DNA of 64,000 bases, taken from contig NZ_CP137003.1 in NCBI RefSeq assembly GCF_033110965.1, forward strand, positions 3,472,001 to 3,536,000. Reading direction: 5' to 3'. The notes beneath the pieces were generated by a model. It saw nothing but the letters and a program-made list of their open reading frames with translations. It was not told where the DNA came from and searched no databases. Each line of letters begins with the position of its first letter. Position 1 is the first letter of the stretch. Position numbers and translations under genes: made by a program. Shown one piece after another: positions 61,664 through 64,000 of this stretch. Source of the DNA: Raineyella sp. LH-20 (GTDB lineage: Bacteria > Actinomycetota > Actinomycetes > Propionibacteriales > Propionibacteriaceae).

Positions 61664-64000
61664 ATGACGGTTTCGATGCGCGTGATGTCGGCAGGTGACG
61701 GCTACAAGTACCTGCTCAAGACCGTCGCGGCAGCCGACGGCAACAGGCCGCTCTCGACGCCGCTTACCCGCTACTACATGGAAGAAGGCACACCGCCCGG
61801 CCGCTGGCTCGGCGCAGGCGTAGCGGCCCTCGGCAAGGGCGAGATTCAGGTGGGCGACCGAGTATCGGAACACCAACTCCAGCTCCTCATGGGCACAGGC
61901 TGTGATCCGATCACCGGCGACAAGCTCGGCCTGGGCTTCGCGGCATACAAGAACCAGGAGCAGCGAATCGAAGCGCGGATCGCCGACCTCGAACCGACCA
62001 TGACCCCCGGCGCCAAGGGCGAGGCTGTCGCGCAGATCGTTGCCGAGGAGACTGCCCGCAGCACACGGCGTGCTGTGGCGGGCTTCGACTTCACCTTCTC
62101 CATCCCGAAGTCCACGAGCGTGCTGTGGGCAGTCGCGGACGCCGGGGTCCAAGCGCTCATCGGGGAGGCGCATCATCGAGCGGTTGCGGAGGTGGTTGCG
62201 TTCATGGAGCGCGAGGTTGCAGCCACCCGCACGGGCGCAACCGTCGGAGATGGCGCGGTTGCACAGGTCGAGGTCACGGGGCTGATCGCGACCGCGTTCG
62301 ATCACTTCGACTCCCGCGCCGGCGACCCCCACCTCCACACGCACGTGGTCATCAGCAACAAGGTCAAGACCGTCCTCGATGGGAAGTGGCGTTCGCTCGA
62401 CGGCAGACCGATGCACGCCGCCGTGGTGGCGCTCTCCGAGCTACATGAAGCCGTGTTCGCCGACCATATGACGCGCACCTTCGGCGTCTCGTGGGAGGCC
62501 CGAGAGATGGGCCTCGACCACAACCCGGCATGGGCGATCGCGGGAGTGCCCGAGGAACTGGTCGCCGAGTTCTCTACCCGCGCTCGTCACATCGACGCCG
62601 AGACCGATCGCCTCATCGCTGAGTACGTCGCAGCGCACGGACGACGACCGGCACCAGCAGCGATCATGAAACTCCGAGCCCGAGCCACACTCGCGACCCG
62701 CCCCGAGAAGCAGGTCCGATCCTTGGCTGACCTCACCGCCGAATGGCGGGAGCGCGCCACGAAAGCGTTGGGGCGGGATGCGACGACGTGGGCGCGCGAG
62801 GTGACCGACAACGACAAGCCGCTCCTGCTGCATGCCGACGACGTGCCGCTCGATGTCATCGGTGAGCTGGGGCGTTCGGTCGTCGAGGTGGTCGGTGAGA
62901 AGCGTTCGACCTGGCGGCGGTGGAATCTCATGGCCGAGGCATCCCGGCAGACGATGGGCTGGCGGTTCGCCACCATGCACGATCGGGAAGCGATCGTCGC
63001 GATGGTTGCCGATGCCGCCGAGCTCGTTTCCTTTCGGCTGACGCCCCCCGAACTCGCCTCCTCGCCTGTCGTGTTCCGTCGGCCCGACGGCAGTTCCGTG
63101 TTCCGACCGAAGAGCTCGACGGTGTTCACCTCCGAGGCCCAGCTCGCGGCCGAGGACAGACTCCTCGAACGAGCAGCGAACCTGGCCGGGCCGACGGTGC
63201 AGCTCGCGACGGTCGAAAAGACCACGCGCAGACCCGCCGCGGATGGTCGAATGCTCGGCGACGACCAAGCCGATGCCTTGACCCGGATCGCGGTGTCGGG
63301 GCGGATGCTTGACGTGCTGGTCGGTCCTGCTGGGGCGGGCAAGACCACCGCCATGAGCGCGCTCCGACGAGCGTGGGAAGCCGAGCACGGCTCCGGTTCG
63401 GTCGTCGGGTTGGCACCGTCGGCGGTTGCCGCCCAGGTGCTGGCGGACGATCTCGGGATCGCGACGGAGAACACGGCGAAGTGGTGGCAGAACCACCTCA
63501 TCCACGGCACCACGTTCGAGGCGAGTCAGCTCGTCATCATCGACGAAGCATCCCTGGCCGGCGCCCTGTCGCTGGACCGCATCACCCACCTCGCCCATGA
63601 AGCGGGCGCGAAGGTGCTGCTGGTCGGCGACTACGCGCAACTGCAATCCGTGGACGCCGGCGGAGCATTCGCGATGATCGCCAGAGACCGAGCCGACACC
63701 CCCGAACTGGTCGACGTTCACCGCTTCACCCACGTCTGGGAGAAGACCGCCTCACTTGAGCTACGCCACGGCCGCACGGCGGCTATCGACACCTACCTCG
63801 CCCATCAGCGCATTACCGACGGCGACGGCGAGGCCATGACCGATGCCGCCTACAACGCCTGGCGCGCCGATCGCGACGCGGGACTCGTCTCGGTGCTGAT
63901 CGCCGAGACCCATGAGGACGTGACCGCGCTGAACGGTCGCGCCCGTGCCGATCTGATCCTCAACAAGACGCTGAACCCCGACCGCGAGGTCGAGCTGCGC
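61664..64000 (+). CDS. MobF (TrwC/TraI-like) conjugative relaxase-helicase, 3' end beyond the window
   Basis: At least 779 residues from ATG at 61664 (GGAGG 9 bases upstream), open to the last base. The N-terminal TrwC relaxase domain has catalytic tyrosines near the start (GYKYLLKTV and TRYYMEEGTPPGRWLG) and the three-His metal site DPHLHTHVVISN (about residues 222-230). The SF1 helicase part has Walker A VGPAGAGKTTAM (about 553-564) and Walker B QLVIIDEASL. It nicks oriT, stays bound to the 5' end and unwinds the strand for the VirD4/VirB4 machine encoded at 3.6-16 kb. Confidence 0.93.
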   Translation, partial: MTVSMRVMSAGDGYKYLLKTVAAADGNRPLSTPLTRYYMEEGTPPGRWLGAGVAALGKGEIQVGDRVSEHQLQLLMGTGCDPITGDKLGLGFAAYKNQEQRIEARIADLEPTMTPGAKGEAVAQIVAEETARSTRRAVAGFDFTFSIPKSTSVLWAVADAGVQALIGEAHHRAVAEVVAFMEREVAATRTGATVGDGAVAQVEVTGLIATAFDHFDSRAGDPHLHTHVVISNKVKTVLDGKWRSLDGRPMHAAVVALSELHEAVFADHMTRTFGVSWEAREMGLDHNPAWAIAGVPEELVAEFSTRARHIDAETDRLIAEYVAAHGRRPAPAAIMKLRARATLATRPEKQVRSLADLTAEWRERATKALGRDATTWAREVTDNDKPLLLHADDVPLDVIGELGRSVVEVVGEKRSTWRRWNLMAEASRQTMGWRFATMHDREAIVAMVADAAELVSFRLTPPELASSPVVFRRPDGSSVFRPKSSTVFTSEAQLAAEDRLLERAANLAGPTVQLATVEKTTRRPAADGRMLGDDQADALTRIAVSGRMLDVLVGPAGAGKTTAMSALRRAWEAEHGSGSVVGLAPSAVAAQVLADDLGIATENTAKWWQNHLIHGTTFEASQLVIIDEASLAGALSLDRITHLAHEAGAKVLLVGDYAQLQSVDAGGAFAMIARDRADTPELVDVHRFTHVWEKTASLELRHGRTAAIDTYLAHQRITDGDGEAMTDAAYNAWRADRDAGLVSVLIAETHEDVTALNGRARADLILNKTLNPDREVELR

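Noticed and set aside
1-64000. CRISPR array or cas genes
   Set aside because: No regularly spaced direct repeats with unique spacers and no Cas motifs were seen on either strand.

Overview
The window is high-GC DNA from an actinobacterium (Actinomycetota). The signs are pervasive GTG starts, 4-bp ATGA/GTGA gene overlaps, likely leaderless metal-resistance genes, an SCO6880-type conjugation protein, DUF2637/DUF4913 genes, a CmtR-type cadmium sensor and a VKOR/DsbA pair. I cannot name the species. Almost all of it looks like one large, composite integrative and conjugative element (ICE) that starts at a tRNA-His gene (429-505) and runs off the right edge.

Left part (0.5-21.4 kb, mostly minus strand). 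A large serine recombinase ends inside the tRNA 3' end. Behind it lies a tightly coupled transfer operon: DUF4913, SSB, VirD4-like coupling ATPase, VirB4-like ATPase, SCO6880-family protein, VirB6/TrbL-like membrane protein, two small pilin-like membrane proteins, a three-domain peptidoglycan hydrolase, a VirB8-like protein and a ParB-domain protein. It continues with DUF2637, primase/polymerase and ArdC-like antirestriction genes. Two plus-strand genes interrupt this operon. One is a coiled-coil CHAT (caspase-like) protein at 8.4-9.5 kb. The other is a TIGR02391/Ymh protein at 12.8-13.7 kb, placed between the two pilin-like paralogues. Both are candidate defence or toxin cargo.

Centre left (21.4-24.8 kb, plus strand). 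An XRE-type regulator, an ImmA/IrrE metallopeptidase, a MAB_1171c-like membrane protein and an alpha/beta hydrolase form a module. Upstream lie four matching 14-bp operators (TTGNGCATGCNCAA).

Centre (24.9-40.5 kb). This is a ruined defence island: a helix-turn-helix protein, a methylase-fold protein, an Eco57I-like methyltransferase, a GIY-YIG/T5orf172 plus SF2 helicase, and a DUF262/HNH nuclease. An ISL3 element (itself carrying an IS5-family element) splits the methyltransferase. An IS1380 element cuts the tail off the helicase. A mercury/cadmium module (merR, merA, cadD, lspA, P1B ATPase, cmtR) lies between the two decayed ends of the DUF262 gene. Removing the IS elements with one copy of each target duplication restores exact reading frames of 555 and 856 residues.

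Centre right (40.5-44.8 kb). A second, diverged copy of the DUF2637 / primase-polymerase / ArdC block is present. Its DUF2637 protein is fused to the last ~50 residues of a cytosine methyltransferase, and an IS3-family element sits just upstream of its ArdC gene. This looks like the scar of a second ICE.

Right part (45-64 kb). This is envelope and metal homeostasis cargo: AraC regulator, DsbA-like and VKOR pair, an apolipoprotein N-acyltransferase fragment, CzcN-like methyltransferase, a second P1B ATPase with an ArsR sensor, an M23 peptidase, a TAT/lipoprotein multicopper oxidase, and two paralogues of an unrecognised Cys-rich 159-residue membrane protein. A cation exchanger follows, preceded by what appears to be a yybP-ykoY (Mn2+) riboswitch and followed by a DtxR/MntR-type regulator. 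The window ends with a cytosine methyltransferase divergent from a MobF (TrwC-like) relaxase that runs off the edge. The relaxase at one end and the coupling protein/T4SS at the other suggest one transfer-competent element longer than this window.
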